Positions 1 through 37,159 of a stretch of DNA of 64,000 nt are shown piece by piece. A model generated the notes under the pieces. The model had not been told where the DNA came from. It did no database searches and saw only the letters and a list, made by a program, of their open reading frames with translations. Source of the DNA: Spongilla lacustris. Lineage: Eukaryota > Porifera > Demospongiae > Spongillida > Spongillidae. Within the stretch, counting starts at the first letter, position 1. The number at the start of each line of letters is the position of its first letter. Made by a program: the position numbers and the translations under genes. The stretch spans positions 4,323,882 to 4,387,881 of the forward strand of contig OX442420.1 in assembly GCA_949361645.1 (NCBI GenBank), given 5' to 3'.

Positions 1-186
1 CACATAGCCACAAACATGTGTAAACGTTACTCGATAACCGTTCCGTACCGTGCCATGCTGAGCCGTTCCGCACCGTACCATCGTCGTGTAAACGCGGTAT
101 TACCTTGGGGTCTACATACATGTGTACATGTATGTACATGTACACACACACAAGTACATACATGTACATGTACACATGGGGTATAC

Positions 187-3167
187 TAAGCATCAGCACA
201 GGATATGAGGTTAAACGCACTTGTCACTAGATCTCCACCGACTGTGTAGGTCCTATTGTCTGCATCAATTGTTCCATTCTTGTAGTGCTTTATTGCCAGT
301 ACTACTGTATCTTCAGAGCCATTGGAGGACTTCCATCCCCGTCCATACGGAGCTACAGTTCCATTGCCAAGGTTGTAGTACTACAAAAATATGGTATCAT
401 GGTTAGGTTAGGTAGGGATATGGTTGTATGGTGTGTTAGGTAGGGATATGGTGGTATGGTGTGTTACATGTAGGTCAGGATATGTTGATATGGTGTGTTA
501 TGTCAGGATATGGTGGTACGGTGTGTTAGGTCAGGATATGATGATAGGTGTGGATGGTGGTATGATATGGTGTGGTCAGTCTTAGGACCAAACATACATG
601 TAGTCAGCAGCTGTAAAGTGTAATTTCTATTGTACATATACAGATGCACAAATGTACATGTACACGTACATGCACAATAAAAACAGCTACATGTACATGG
701 AGCTAGTCAAATAAACCTCAGTGTGTGCACTTCATTGTTTATTTTTAACAAGAGTGATCTCAGAAGCATCCTGATGCTATAGATAATGAAACAAGCAGTA
801 CAACATGTAGATTTTAAAGACTTTGAATGGTGAAGGAAAAATGAAATCATACATACAGCACATGTAGCACACATAAAATGTGCTGTATTGTGTTGACCAC
901 CTTCAAATCATATCTTATACATGTACATGTACTTACAAAGTATCAGGGACTTACCGCCATGTTTGCAACAGGGGGTGGGTTTCAGAACATATACAGTGTA
1001 CATAAATATAAGCGGTGGGCAAAAATAAAAGTGTTCCCTCCGTATAGTGAAATGGCATACATATACCTTTGCAGTTTTATTTAAATGGAGCAGACCAGCC
1101 CAATTAAATAGCAGAATGGCAAGGAACATACAATGTAGCATGTGTAAACCAGGGAATGGGTTTGTCAAATTAGGGGCAAACCAGGGGTGGATAGCGGGTG
1201 GGAGCAGTTAAATCCCTGCTCATAAACAATTGTATCAATCACTTCAAATGTTCACTTAATCTCTTCAGGCTAGCTAAGACACACACACACATGGAAGCCC
1301 ACACACACTAACCATCATAGAGGCAACACCAATCTGGTTGAACAGGTCATCAAAAGTATAGATGGTTGATACAGGAGAATTGTAAGTAGCGATATCATCC
1401 GCATCAGCAATGTTGTTGACAAAGATCTGAACAAGGGTCTGGCGGTGCTGGGTCACAAAGTCAGTGAGGACAAACTTGGTTGATGCAAACACGCAGAGCT
1501 ACCAAAGGAAAAGGTTACAAGCACTGCTAAGTACAGGGGCAAAGTAAGAGAAACACAAACACACCATATGTGCACATATGTAATGATGTCATGTACATGT
1601 ACATGTAATGTATACAAACTGTACTACTACTACAACCCATGTCCATGCCTATGTACAACTGTAAAATGCATACTTGAAATAATGGCTGGGGCCCCTGTAT
1701 ACATGTACACATGTATAATCTCCCCCCCCCCCCCCCCCCCCCCCCCCCCGCCCTCCCTCTTTTCAAAGTCTTGTTCCCAGACCCACGTTTTGCAGCAGCA
1801 GGGAGGGCGGGGTTACATCATGTAGCAGTGATGTAATCCATCAGCTGCAAAAAATGGGCTCCCCCCCCCCCCTCCCCCCCAATACTCACACAATCACTAT
1901 CTAGGGACTGTTTACCATACATGTACGACAAGTTCATTCAACTGTCTGTCAACAATTACAAATGAGATGTGATGCATGCACACATGTGTACAGAAGGAGC
2001 AAAGCAACACTCAGGACAATCCAAGCGAATCTGATACCAACGAATTGGATATCACTTTTCTCAAGCCCTCTCTAGTCTTTCTTGCATGGAGAGAGGGATG
2101 GAGGGAGGGAGGGAGGGATTCTACAAATAAATACACTTACATGTCATTTCATACATGTATACATGTACAATGTAAGTACCAATCTATCAATCGAACACCA
2201 AAAATAAACTGCAGCCACATAGTCTGGCAAGCTACACACACATACAGTTGTATGCATGTACATTACCCATCACTCCTGTGCTATAGAATAGGTCAATCAG
2301 ACTGCCATTGCTAATTAGTAAAAAAAGTCTGGATATATACATGTATGGTATACCACTGGCCAGTTTATACACCATCTACATACATATACATGTATACATG
2401 TATGTACTGATGTACAGTTACATCATACACATGTACAATGTACATGTGCACTGACTGTATTAGCACTGACTCCTTAAATCCTACACCAATGCATCCTGAT
2501 ATTATAAAGGTACAAGGAACTGGCCAATGACTGTTGAAAGGTCATACATACACTAGCATGGGACTTAAAACCACCGACCTGCGATATCACCAAAGCAACG
2601 TTCAACAGCTGAAGCAGTAATTTCCATGGAAACCGTCTTCTTCCATCATAAGCCCACTTTTCAAAAGGGTTCATGAAGTGAAACCGGATGCGCCGTTTCA
2701 TTTGTTCTATCTCTGGCTCCTCCCCCTCCTCCTTCTGCATAAAACACTTCCGACAACAGTTGTACGAGCAGCCCAACAGAGTGTGAGTGTATAGAGCTGT
2801 GCAGCCTGGATGTGTGCACAGATGTAAGTCATTTGGGCGTACATTTGTACACGTACATGTATCATTGTGTATACTACATGCACATAGTATTATATGTAGG
2901 CCTATACGTAAAACTGTATTTAGGACTTAGTATGAGGGTACTCCTGTATTTCTAAAGGGCAGGTAAAACGTTTACAGGCACCTTTAGATACAACTACTGG
3001 ATCTAAAAAAAATACAGGCAGAAGCGACATAAATATAGGAACTTACCACTTTGCACACAGTCTAGTAAGGCCGACTTGCACTCCCCACAGCTGCCCGTCC
3101 TCCGCGGGAGTGACGACTCCGAGGTGGTTTTCCAAGCGTGTAAAGCGCCAGAGTGGTGTCCGTCCAT
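187..3167 (-). CDS. Mucolipin (TRPML) cation channel, first four coding exons
   Basis: This is the 5' part of a gene that continues past the left edge. Exon 1 (3167-3047) starts at an ATG reading MDGHHSGALHAW and ends in phase 1 at GTAAGT. Exon 2 (2796-2579) completes that codon and encodes a Cys-rich stretch (CSYNCCRKC), then MKRRIRFHFMNPFEKW and a hydrophobic helix (LLLQLLNVALVISQ). Exon 3 (1498-1313) encodes VLTDFVTQHRQTL, and exon 4 (380-187) encodes VLAIKHYKNGTIDADN and ends in phase 2. The order polybasic MKRR..F.MNP.EK, TM1, then lumenal loop is the N-terminus of TRPML channels. These are endolysosomal cation channels whose basic patch binds PI(3,5)P2. Exon 4 has several NxS/T glycosylation sites, as expected for the lumenal domain. 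All three exon junctions keep phase. The Cys-rich insert before MKRR is not something I associate with vertebrate TRPML. The pore region cannot be seen. Confidence 0.85.
398..560. repeat. Degenerate ~31-bp minisatellite in a mucolipin intron
   Basis: The sequence iterates a unit close to GTTAGGTCAGGATATGGTGG followed by TATGGTGTG, with about five imperfect copies. It lies between exons 4 and 3 of the mucolipin gene. No coding potential is seen. Confidence 0.6.
1722..1749. repeat. Poly-C tract, 28 C
   Basis: An uninterrupted run of 28 C, followed 110 bp later by a shorter C-rich tract (1861-1879). It lies in the second intron of the mucolipin gene. Long C/G homopolymers recur in this window, several of them inside MITE-like elements. 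Confidence 0.9.
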
Positions 3168-3847
3168 TTTCGACGCACATATAGACTTATTTGACAGCCT
3201 TCTGAAACCAGATAATTTATAACATGTCACCATGTCGCGTTGCGAGTTCACAACCCTCCCCATCACCACCACCAACACATATCACTCGGCATATACACGT
3301 AGTGGGTACGTACGCACGTGTATGACCTTGATGAGAAAACACGGAACACAAAAACAGCACGAAATCAAACGTACCAGACTTCAACACAGTCTCGTACCCA
3401 GACCCAAAAACGTCACAGCGGTGGGTGGATACGCATGTAGTGGTGATGTAATCCCTTGTCAAACTAGGTACTATTTTTCGTGCCTCTTTTTCAGAATATT
3501 TCTTAGCAATTTTAGCACTCTTGCCGGCATGTATATTCAAAAAAAAAATTTGAGCCGGTTTTAAAATTACTCCAGCCAGACATGTAGAAGTAGTTCGTTA
3601 TAAACGTTCGACGTTGAAGGAGGAAAACAATTTCTCATAACTTTTCACCCGTCCCCACGCCAGTCCACTCACTAAGGCCAAGGCTTGAGAGACTAGAATA
3701 GCCTCAGCCCTGCGTACCCGACTGATCGGTTGCAATTGGTTACGAAATTTACTGTAGGCAGAGATAATATCGGTATAAATTTAATTATCTCTGCTGTAGG
3801 CTTGAATTATTTATGAAAAGAATGCAATTATATGATTATTTTCTAAC

Positions 3848-3966
3848 CTTTTCTTTGGAGACAAAACTGCTCGTGGTTTGTGAGGATTTGCAGGTAAGCT
3901 TTCTGATGGCAGTGATGCTGTAGTTTCAGTAGCTGAGCCTGAGCAGAATTCACTCATCGCAGCCAT
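3848..3966 (-). CDS. Possible first exon of an unidentified gene
   Basis: An ATG at 3966 opens 39 codons (start MAAMSEFCSGSATET, end KPRAVLSPKKR), ending at a plausible donor GTTAGA in phase 2. The composition (Ser/Thr-rich, then a basic RAVLSPKKR tail) looks coding. I could not find a matching downstream exon between here and the mucolipin start at 3167. It may be the first exon of a host gene or a remnant of a transposase gene. No function is assigned. Confidence 0.25.
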
Positions 3967-4390
3967 TTCTGCAAACAGATTGTGTGGGTGTTGTCACGCG
4001 GTCCGAAGTTATATACATGTATACCGTGGCACACGAAATTTGTAAAAGCGTAATTGAACAAAAGGCCGATCCCGTATGGCCCATGCACAATAAACAAAGG
4101 GAACCTTCCAGACATCACGACGGTGGAGGGCCTCCAACGCTGTTAAGGATAGGTCATAAGTTAACACCTGTATTCACTGATACACAGTTTACGTAAGGAC
4201 TTGTTCCCAGTCCTTCTCATGCAGAGCGGCTATTGTACGTTACGAATCGAAATCAGTTGTCGTCAATATCAATTATGCTTCATGAAATTCAGCAGCAAGA
4301 TCAAATCAAATTAGATTCAGTGCTTCTCACTCTCGATACTAACCATCACTTTTAAAACATCATCATGGTTAACAGTGCTACTAACCACAT

Positions 4391-5060
4391 ATCATCATTT
4401 TGATCTTTCTGCTACCGAGTTTCGTGATGCCCTGACAGTCAGATATCATAGACCCCTTTTGAAGATGCCAGCAACATGTGACAGATGTGGTGCAGCTTTT
4501 AGCTATGAACATGCCCTAGATTGCAAGAAAGGAGGTCTCATTACCTGACGTCACAATGAAGTAAGAGACACTCTTGGTGACCTGCCATCTATTGTTTATA
4601 AGGACATTATCCGGGAACCAAGAGGCATGTGAAGTAGCAGGCGAACCCTCCTTAATTGCAGACCTTAGTGTACAAGGCCTCAAGCTCAAGCACTTTTTGA
4701 TGTACGTGTGATAGACACAGATGCACCCTCTCATGTTCGTGTGGCAGCAGTCCTGTCATCAGCTGAAGCAGAAAAGTAGAAAAAATACAACAATGCAGCT
4801 AATGCAAGATGAGTCTCATTTACACCATTTGTGGTGTCATTTGATGGTGCCTTGGGATGTGAAGCAACTAACCTTCTAAAACACCTATCTGAGCTCATCT
4901 GTATGAAATGGGGAAAGACATATGGAGAAGTGATGGGACGGCTGCAGGCCAGTTTGTCGTTTGCCATCATTAGAGCCACCAATTTATGTCACCGGGGCTC
5001 TCGTATCAGTGCTTTGGATATAGTTGACGGGATAGGACTTTCCTATATAGTAGAACTTTT
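4391..5060 (+). pseudogene. Decayed non-LTR retrotransposon C-terminal region
   Basis: Reading across at least four stops or frameshifts gives FRDALTVRYHRPLL, CDRCGAAFSYEHALDCKKGG, RHNEVRDTLGDL, LFDVRVIDTDAPSH, SFTPFVVSFDGALGCEA, and YGEVMGRLQASLSFAIIRAT. From memory, this order (Cys/His knuckle, RHNE, FDVRV, then a SFAI.RA end) is a common tail of invertebrate retrotransposon reverse transcriptase proteins. The copy is dead and has no visible 5' part. It sits between the mucolipin gene and the hAT-split CD225 exon. Confidence 0.6.
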
Positions 5061-5650
5061 GTTAATATTTCACATGTAAGTATGTCTTTTGTAGTATAAT
5101 CGATTGTATACTATGTATGTATTCCCTTTTTATTATTATTTTCACTTTACCTCCATCACTTAATTCCTACTTGTTGAAATCCATAATAGTTTATAAGCAC
5201 GTAAGCTGTTGAAAGGAATAGTGAAAAAGCTTAGGGAAACAAATTATATAAAAAGGCAATAGTGGTGCAGGATTAAATAAATCATAAGTAGTCCTATGTT
5301 TAGCACATTTCAGAGTGAATGATTGCAAAGATGAGTTGTTTAGTGTAACATGCAATTTTTATAGTGATAAAATTATAACCCCACAAGCCCGATTTTGCTG
5401 GACACTGTCCCATTTATATCTAGATTAAATGCTCATATCGCGATATAGACGATGTTATTTCGCGCCAACACCCCTCAAAAACTATTCTATCCTATTCAGT
5501 ATTCCGCTATTAAAACTAACTCAAAAAAATACCGGCATATACCAACCATGCACTATCTTTCTCATAAACGTAGAGTGTTCTTAATCATACAAGTACCACC
5601 ATTAAGATTTTTAAGTTCTCAACAATCTATCACTCAATCGATCAGTAGTT

Positions 5651-30619
<24,969 letters not shown>

Positions 30620-30733
30620 TCACTTGCTGATATATTTTCTACAGACAGAACATGCAAGAGCCCAATTGAACAGTTGATGTTAAAACTGGTAAGGTTGTAG
30701 GAGATAGTAGGGTTTGTCAGCATCTTTCCAGAG

Positions 30734-30754
30734 TTAGGATTAGGGTTAGGGTTA
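30734..30754. repeat. Short telomere-like TTAGGG run
   Basis: TTAGGATTAGGGTTAGGGTTA, three units and a half unit of the TTAGGG motif with one change. Too short to be a telomere; an interstitial relic or chance. Confidence 0.6.
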
Positions 30755-31080
30755 CATGTAACAGAGCCTGATGAGGATCACATACATGTATTCATTTCTA
30801 GTAATGATAAGTGATTTGTACATGTATGTGCTGGAGTCATGTGTCAAATTTGCAAAGTACATGTACATGTAGGTGTGATGTATTAGAGCAAGGATATTAA
30901 GTTACATGTATGTTGACCACAAAAAGTGCATCTTCATGACACATAGAAGGGCATCCCTTCCCATGAGGCAGTTGTTGAATACTATAACATCAGAGGCATC
31001 CATACCACTCCTGATCAGATTATCGCCATGGTACATGTACATCATAACCATGAAGGAATGTTACTCCCATCATACATGTA

Positions 31081-32386
31081 GGGTCAAGTCACATCAGTTC
31101 TATCAACTCTTTTGCATGACATTATCCAATCTTGCGCAATGTGTATACATGTGTGTATGCATAAACTGTCCTTTATTAATGCTCATTACAAACTAAACTT
31201 TAATGTGCGCGACTTTAATGATAGATTCCTACATGTAGGTGTACATGTAGGCGTTATATTGCGACCTCTGGTCCTCGCATTGAATGGCGCATAAAACTTT
31301 CAGCTCTAATAATGTACCACTAAACCATCGGACTTCATTTTTAATTTGCTTTGGAGACTCTTAAACCATCGGCTCTGTAGATATTCGATCAAGATGGAGG
31401 AGCGTATAAAAATTGCCTGCGATCTTGATGGTGGATAGCATACATGTAGAAGTTGGAAATCGCGTGTGTTCAGCGACAAGGGGTCAAAAAATAGCTGTCT
31501 AAACAACGAAAATGCTTGTAGCAAGGTTTTGAGAAAATTGGAACAACTTGAGTAAAGGGGGGGCATGTCCAAACCAGAGCATACGTAGCAGCTGGCGTTG
31601 TTTTCTGATGCCACCTTGCAAGTAGCCCTCTTTGCTACACTGATTATGCTTATTTCAAGCGTTGGCTATTTGTTCATTGTTTGGAATAACGCGATTTGCA
31701 ATGCCTACAGGAATTAGGTTGTTTTAGACTCTCTTTTAAAAGAATAATTTATATGGGCACCATTAAAAGCAATAGTTAGGCGGGGGGGACCTATTGGGAA
31801 ATACAGGGCCAAATACGATAAGCCTAACAGATGTGTTAATATAGTTTACACTGCAAGTGCTATTGTTTAGATAAGTTACCGCTTATGCAAACAATAGCAC
31901 TTGACTATATTAACACATTTGTAAGGCTCGTTGTATTTGGCCCTATATCGCAGAGGTCCCCGCCTAACTATTGCTTTTCCTGATCGCTCATAGTCAGAGG
32001 ATGGTGCCCGTAAAAAGTATTTGTTTAAGGAAGTTTAAAAAAAAAAACCTAATTAAAATCGAGCACTTTTAAGTTTAGTTTGTACAGAGAATTATTAATG
32101 GTGATTAATAATAGACACATACACATGCACCAAAACAAGCATACAAGGACACTTTATGCATTGGCATGTTTGTTTAATCTTGATTATTAAGAACTTTATA
32201 AATAGAAATGCCCCCTGGTTTACATTATATAGCCATAAATGGTCAAAATGTCAACAACCTATACTTCAAAGGTGGTTAGTGTTACTGTACAGAGCTCAAA
32301 CTTTGCACTTTAACACACTCTTTATGATACATACAAGATAACAAGATTGGATATGCAAAAAGTTGATAGAACTGATGCGACTTGAC
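31081..32386. repeat. Long inverted-repeat pair flanking a hairpin element
   Basis: GGGTCAAGTCACATCAGTTC with TATCAACT at 31081-31108 returns as AGTTGATAGAACTGATGCG plus ACTTGACCC at 32358-32386 (one mismatch in 28). Weaker pairing continues inward (TGCATAAACTGTCCTTTATTAATG; TAAACTTTAATGTGC). The right arm abuts the 34-bp minisatellite array, and a lone copy of the minisatellite unit lies just outside the left arm (31047-31073). Confidence 0.65.
31752..32013. mobile_element. Hairpin MITE with GGGCACCAT ends
   Basis: AAAAGCAATAGTTAGGCGGG..GGGCCAAATAC..ATGTGTTAATATAGT..AAGTGCTATTGTTT pairs along its length with the right arm. The outer GGGCACCAT / ATGGTGCCC are also inverted. Nested in the larger inverted pair 31081-32386. 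Confidence 0.8.
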
Positions 32387-32390
32387 CCCA

Positions 32391-32817
32391 TACCCATGAA
32401 GAAATGATACTACCCCTCCCATCATAGCCATGAAGGAATGATACTACCCCTCCCATCATAGCCATGAAGGAATGATACCACCCCTCCCATCATAGCCATG
32501 AAGGAATGATACCACCCCTCCCATCATAGCCATGAAGGAATGATACTACCCCTCCCATCATAGCCATGAAGGAATGATACCACCCCTCCCATCATAGCCA
32601 TGAAGGAATGATACCACCCCTCCCATCATAGCCATGAATGATACCACCCCTCCCATCATAGCCATGATGGAATGATACCACCCCTCTCATCATAGCCATG
32701 AAGGAATGGTACCACCCCTCCCATCATAGCCATGAAGGAATGATACCACCCCTCCCATCATAACCATGAAGGAATGATACCACCCCTCCCATCATAGCCA
32801 TGAAGGAATGATACTAT
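32391..32817. repeat. 34-bp minisatellite, array 1 (~12.5 copies)
   Basis: Head-to-tail units GCCATGAAGGAATGATACCA plus CCCCTCCCATCATA, with few point changes and one unit shortened by internal deletion. The same unit forms array 2. No spacer structure, so not a CRISPR. Confidence 0.95.
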
Positions 32818-33288
32818 CCTCAGGCTCTTCATCCTAGACAATGCACTTTTGAGAAGCTTTAGATACATGTACATGTATTAGGTAGATACACGTAATACAT
32901 GTAGAACCTATTTTAATTGGTGGTCATTCTGTATACTGCTAATAATAGAATAAAATCCTTGGAGACCTACACTGTAGGGATATCTAGAGTACAGGATACG
33001 TTTTTGAATAGTTTTCTGATTTATTAGTACATGTGTACTAATTGCCCAATCTGCAGGTCATTCCCGGAATATATACATGTACATGTACACATACACACAG
33101 ACACTCGTGTATACACACACACATACACTGTACACTCAAGTCACGAGTTAAAGCCACACCATGTAAATTATAATAACACCCTTTCCTATGAAGGAAACAA
33201 TACAATACATTGGTTGGTCACAGCCATTATACTGCAATGCAATATAAACCTATAACGCCACTGGGCTATTGACAACTACACAGTCTGC

Positions 33289-33291
<3 letters not shown>

Positions 33292-33373
<82 letters not shown>
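33292..33373. repeat. (CA)n microsatellite
   Basis: About 40 uninterrupted CA dinucleotides, followed by imperfect CA-rich sequence to about 33540. Confidence 0.95.
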
Positions 33374-33374
<1 letters not shown>

Positions 33375-33599
33375 CAAACACACATGCACACACAAATGTG
33401 TACACACAAGCATGCACACACACACAAATGTGTACATAATGTACATGTACACACTCACGCACACACAAATGTGTACATACACACACACACGCACACACAC
33501 AACAAACACACACAACAAACACACACACACAATAAACACACATGTATCCAAATGATCTGAGAACAATAAAGCTCTCATGTAGGCTCTTGACAAGCTTCA

Positions 33600-34470
33600 C
33601 AAACTAATATCACCACCAAGTCTTCGGTCAACCTCGGGGTCTGTAGGGTCGTCCAAACCTTTAAATTTGCATGTATATGGTTTGCTGTATAAGATTTAGT
33701 GCTACACTGTCCCTAACAGAGGAGAGCTTACAGTGCTGCCCCAACACCCTAGCTGGGGCTGGAGGGGTACTGCAGACCCTCTCCAGCTCATTCATCCTTT
33801 CAGGCTTTATTCAAACCTCGTGCCCATTCAACACTACAGAATGGTTCAGTTCGGTAAGAAGGGCTATGGGGGTAGGGTAGTGTGGCATGTAAGGGCGAAT
33901 TAAGATGGGTGCTAATCACGGTTAAAAACAGGCTGTTTTGCTAGAAAATCTAATGTGGGAGCCTAAAGCACTCTGTACCCCCTACAGCTGGGGCGGGAGG
34001 GATAACATGACCCCTCCCGCAACTCTTTCATCTATCGAACGCTACTTACTAAATTAAAGATCCTGCCTAAGGGATATGAAGATGTTATATGCAGCAGGTG
34101 AGTGTTAAAATTAGAAAATAAACTAAAATAATATAATCCCTGAAATACTATCCCATAGTCTGTTCAGCCCAGCAGCTGCTGCAATTGTGTGGGCAGCAGC
34201 AAATCTGGAGTGCAAAACTGCATGTAGTACATTCATTGGTGTTAATATTCATGTCAAATGGAACACTGCCTCTGTTTGTGGATAAGAAGTACAAGTACAT
34301 AGACACCATGTTATTAACTTGGTGCCTGAATGACCTTTTAACTGCCAGACAGTCAGTTTACATAGGTTGTAACCTCCATGTCAAAGACAAAAGATAACGA
34401 TCTCAGCATACACTAGCTTGTTGTGATAAGCTCAATAACAACATGTGGTACATGTACAATGTAATTAGTT
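33600..34470. other. Unassigned stretch between minisatellite arrays
   Basis: Moderate complexity, with a 70-residue frame at 34185-34397 (plus strand) that matches nothing I recognise. No paired splice sites were established. Confidence 0.4.
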
Positions 34471-34480
34471 GTGGAGTGGC

Positions 34481-35313
34481 CATGAAGGAATGATTCCATC
34501 CCTCCCATCATAGCCATGAAGGAATGATACCACCCCTCCCCCCATCATAGCCATGAAGGAATGATACCACCCCTCCCATCATAGCCATGAAGGAATGATA
34601 CCACCCCTCGCATCATAGCCATGAAGGAATGATACCACCTCTCCCATCATAGCCATGAAGGAATGATACCACCCCTCCCATCATAACCATGAAGGAATGA
34701 TACCACCCCTCCCATCATAGCCATGAAGGAATAATACCACCCCTCCCCCCATCATTGCCATGAAGGAATGATACCACCCCTCCCATCATAGCCATGAAGG
34801 AATGATACCACCCCTCGCATCATAGCCATGAAGGAATGATACCACCTCTCCCATCATAGCCATGAAGGAATGATACCACCCCTCCCATCATAGCCATGAA
34901 GGAATGATACCACCCCTCCCATCATAGCCATGAAGGAATGATACCACCCCTCGCATCATAGCCATGAAGGAATGATACCACCCCTCCCATCATAGCCATG
35001 AAGGAATGATACCACCCCTCCCATCATAGCCATGAAGGAATGGTACCACCCCTCCCATCATAGCCATGAAGGAATGATACCACCCCTCCCATCATAGCCA
35101 TGAAGGAATTATACCACCCCTCCCCCCATCATAGCCATGAAGGAATGATACCACCCCTCCCATCATAGCCATGAAGGAATGATACCACCCCTCGCATCAT
35201 AGACATGAAGGAATGATACCACCCCTCCCATCATAGCCATGAAGGAATGATACCACCCCTCCCATCAAAGCCATGAAGGACCCCTCCCCCGATCATAGCC
35301 ATGAAGGAATGAG
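34481..35313. repeat. 34-bp minisatellite, array 2 (~24 copies)
   Basis: Same unit as array 1, with variants CCTCGCATC and CCTCCCCCCATC recurring at regular distances. This points to higher-order duplication of blocks of about 6 to 9 units. Confidence 0.95.
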
Positions 35314-36241
35314 GGGGGCACTTATTAATGACCGAAGTTAAAATGTAAGCATATTAAATGTGTCGATCATGCACACAATTACGACTGTGAAAATAAGCGC
35401 GCCTAAGCCAGTATCAATAACATTGCAATCTCAGGTACTTCGTGCGGACTGGGAACGAGGGAAACGCTGGTCGCGAAGCTACATGTAGTACTAGTACTTA
35501 CAAAGTACGTCTGGCCTGCGAGACTAGCATATATCTAGGAGCGCCGATCCGATGCTACCTACCATGAATACATGTACAATTAACACCTCGAATGCCTCTA
35601 GTGATTTGATAACCAAAGCAAGAAATTGAATGTGCTAATTTGCCTTTCATTCAATCACAAAACACACCGAGTAGGGGCAATCAACAAGTCTGCATGCAAC
35701 ATGCGACACAGAACACCATTTGGAAATCGGAACGAGTTACTTACTCATCGTGTTGAGGTTCCAGAAACTGGTTAATTGTCAATTTCGCAATATGCACACG
35801 TGTGTATGGTAATAACCACGTGAGCTCTTATGGGCGACACCTCCACCTCCTCCCTCGTATACAAGTTGTACACATGTAATTCTTTCGAGTGACTTTCGGG
35901 AATTGGGGTAAAACTTTCGGGAATTGGAGGAAAACACCAGTATTCAGTATATCAGTGAAAACCAAATTAATACTGGCCAGTCCATATAAATGTACATGTA
36001 TAACATTAATATTTACTGACTAAACTTAAAGCTACCATTCACCTTCAAATAATTAGCCACGTATCGCTTCAGTAAACGGGATGGTATGGTAATTGGAGGT
36101 TTTATATTTCTGGTACTCCTTTGAACTGGTGTGATAAGTTGCCAAAACCAGTGCTATTTCAGTATTTCAGACACTTGTAATGCTATATTGGATATAAAAA
36201 AGAATGAGGCTTTTCAGGTACCCCATTGCTGAGGAAGATGC

Positions 36242-37158
36242 TATCTCTAAAATGCATATGACATTTTAAACTCCTTTCCGGAAATTGCATTTGTTTTTAT
36301 TTGCATGCATACATATGCATATGTAATGTGTTTTTCATTGCAAAGACAAAGCATTCTAAGTAAAATCAACAGTATAACATATGACTTTAAAATAATTGAC
36401 GAGTGCACAAAATTATTCAAGCTACAGTCAGTAATATATTTATTGTATACATATTACTGGTATGATTTGATTCAATAGCAGCTGTTCCCAAATCCAACCA
36501 GAATGAGTTTGAATGGTCAGGCACAAAGGCTTCACTCAAACACTGAAATTGTAAATTTATTCCGTCCCCCTTGCAGAAAATTATTATACCACGTATATGT
36601 GCATAATACCCACATTACATGCACAATGTACACTGAGCAGTGAGTATGGTGAAAATGAACCCCACCAAAGTCATGTTTAGCTTCCCATAGATCTCTATGA
36701 CATTTTAAACTCATTTTGAAATTGCATTACATTAATTCATATACATGCATATGCAATGTGTTTTTCATTGCATTTTTAATTCTAACTGAACAATATAACG
36801 CATGACTTTAAAATCATTTACATGTGCTCAAAATTATTCTAGCTATAGTTTGGCAATATATTTATTAGATACATGCTACTGATACGTTTCGAGTCAAAAG
36901 CAGCGGTTATTCCCAAAGTCTAGTTGGGAGACCAGAATGAGTGTGAGTGGTCTGGCACAAAACTGAAATTGTAAATTTATTCTGTCCCCCGTGCAGAAAG
37001 TTATTATGATATATATGATGCATAATACATGCACCAGCAATGCATAAAGAGCAGGTGAGGATAGTGGAAATGAACCCCACCAAAGTCATGTTCAGCTTCC
37101 CATAGATCACTGTTATGACTGACTCTTTGGGTAGGAACAGGATCAGGGATACAAGCAT
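36242..37158 (-). CDS. Tandemly duplicated transmembrane exon candidate
   Basis: Two direct copies of about 440 bp (36242-36690 and 36697-37110) share the block CCCCACCAAAGTCATGTTTAGC. On the minus strand both encode YGKLNMTLVGFI followed by a hydrophobic helix. The upper copy reads STILTCSLCIAGACIM and stays open; the lower stops after about 24 codons. The shape (basic residue, then one helix) resembles a second-half CD225 exon. It lies upstream of the CD225 gene on the same strand, so it would belong to another gene or a dead paralogue. No partner exon was found. Confidence 0.3.
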
Positions 37159-37159
37159 T

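Noticed and set aside
1527..1825. Gly- and Pro-rich frames on both strands
   Set aside because: Artefacts of the 28-C tract.
30734..30754. TTAGGG repeats as a sign of a chromosome end
   Set aside because: Only about three and a half units, with genes on both sides.
33250..33600. Val/Cys-rich reading frames of about 116 codons
   Set aside because: Translation of the (CA)n microsatellite.
34481..35313. Regularly repeated 34-bp units as a possible CRISPR array
   Set aside because: Units are head to tail without unique spacers, in a eukaryotic context; a minisatellite.
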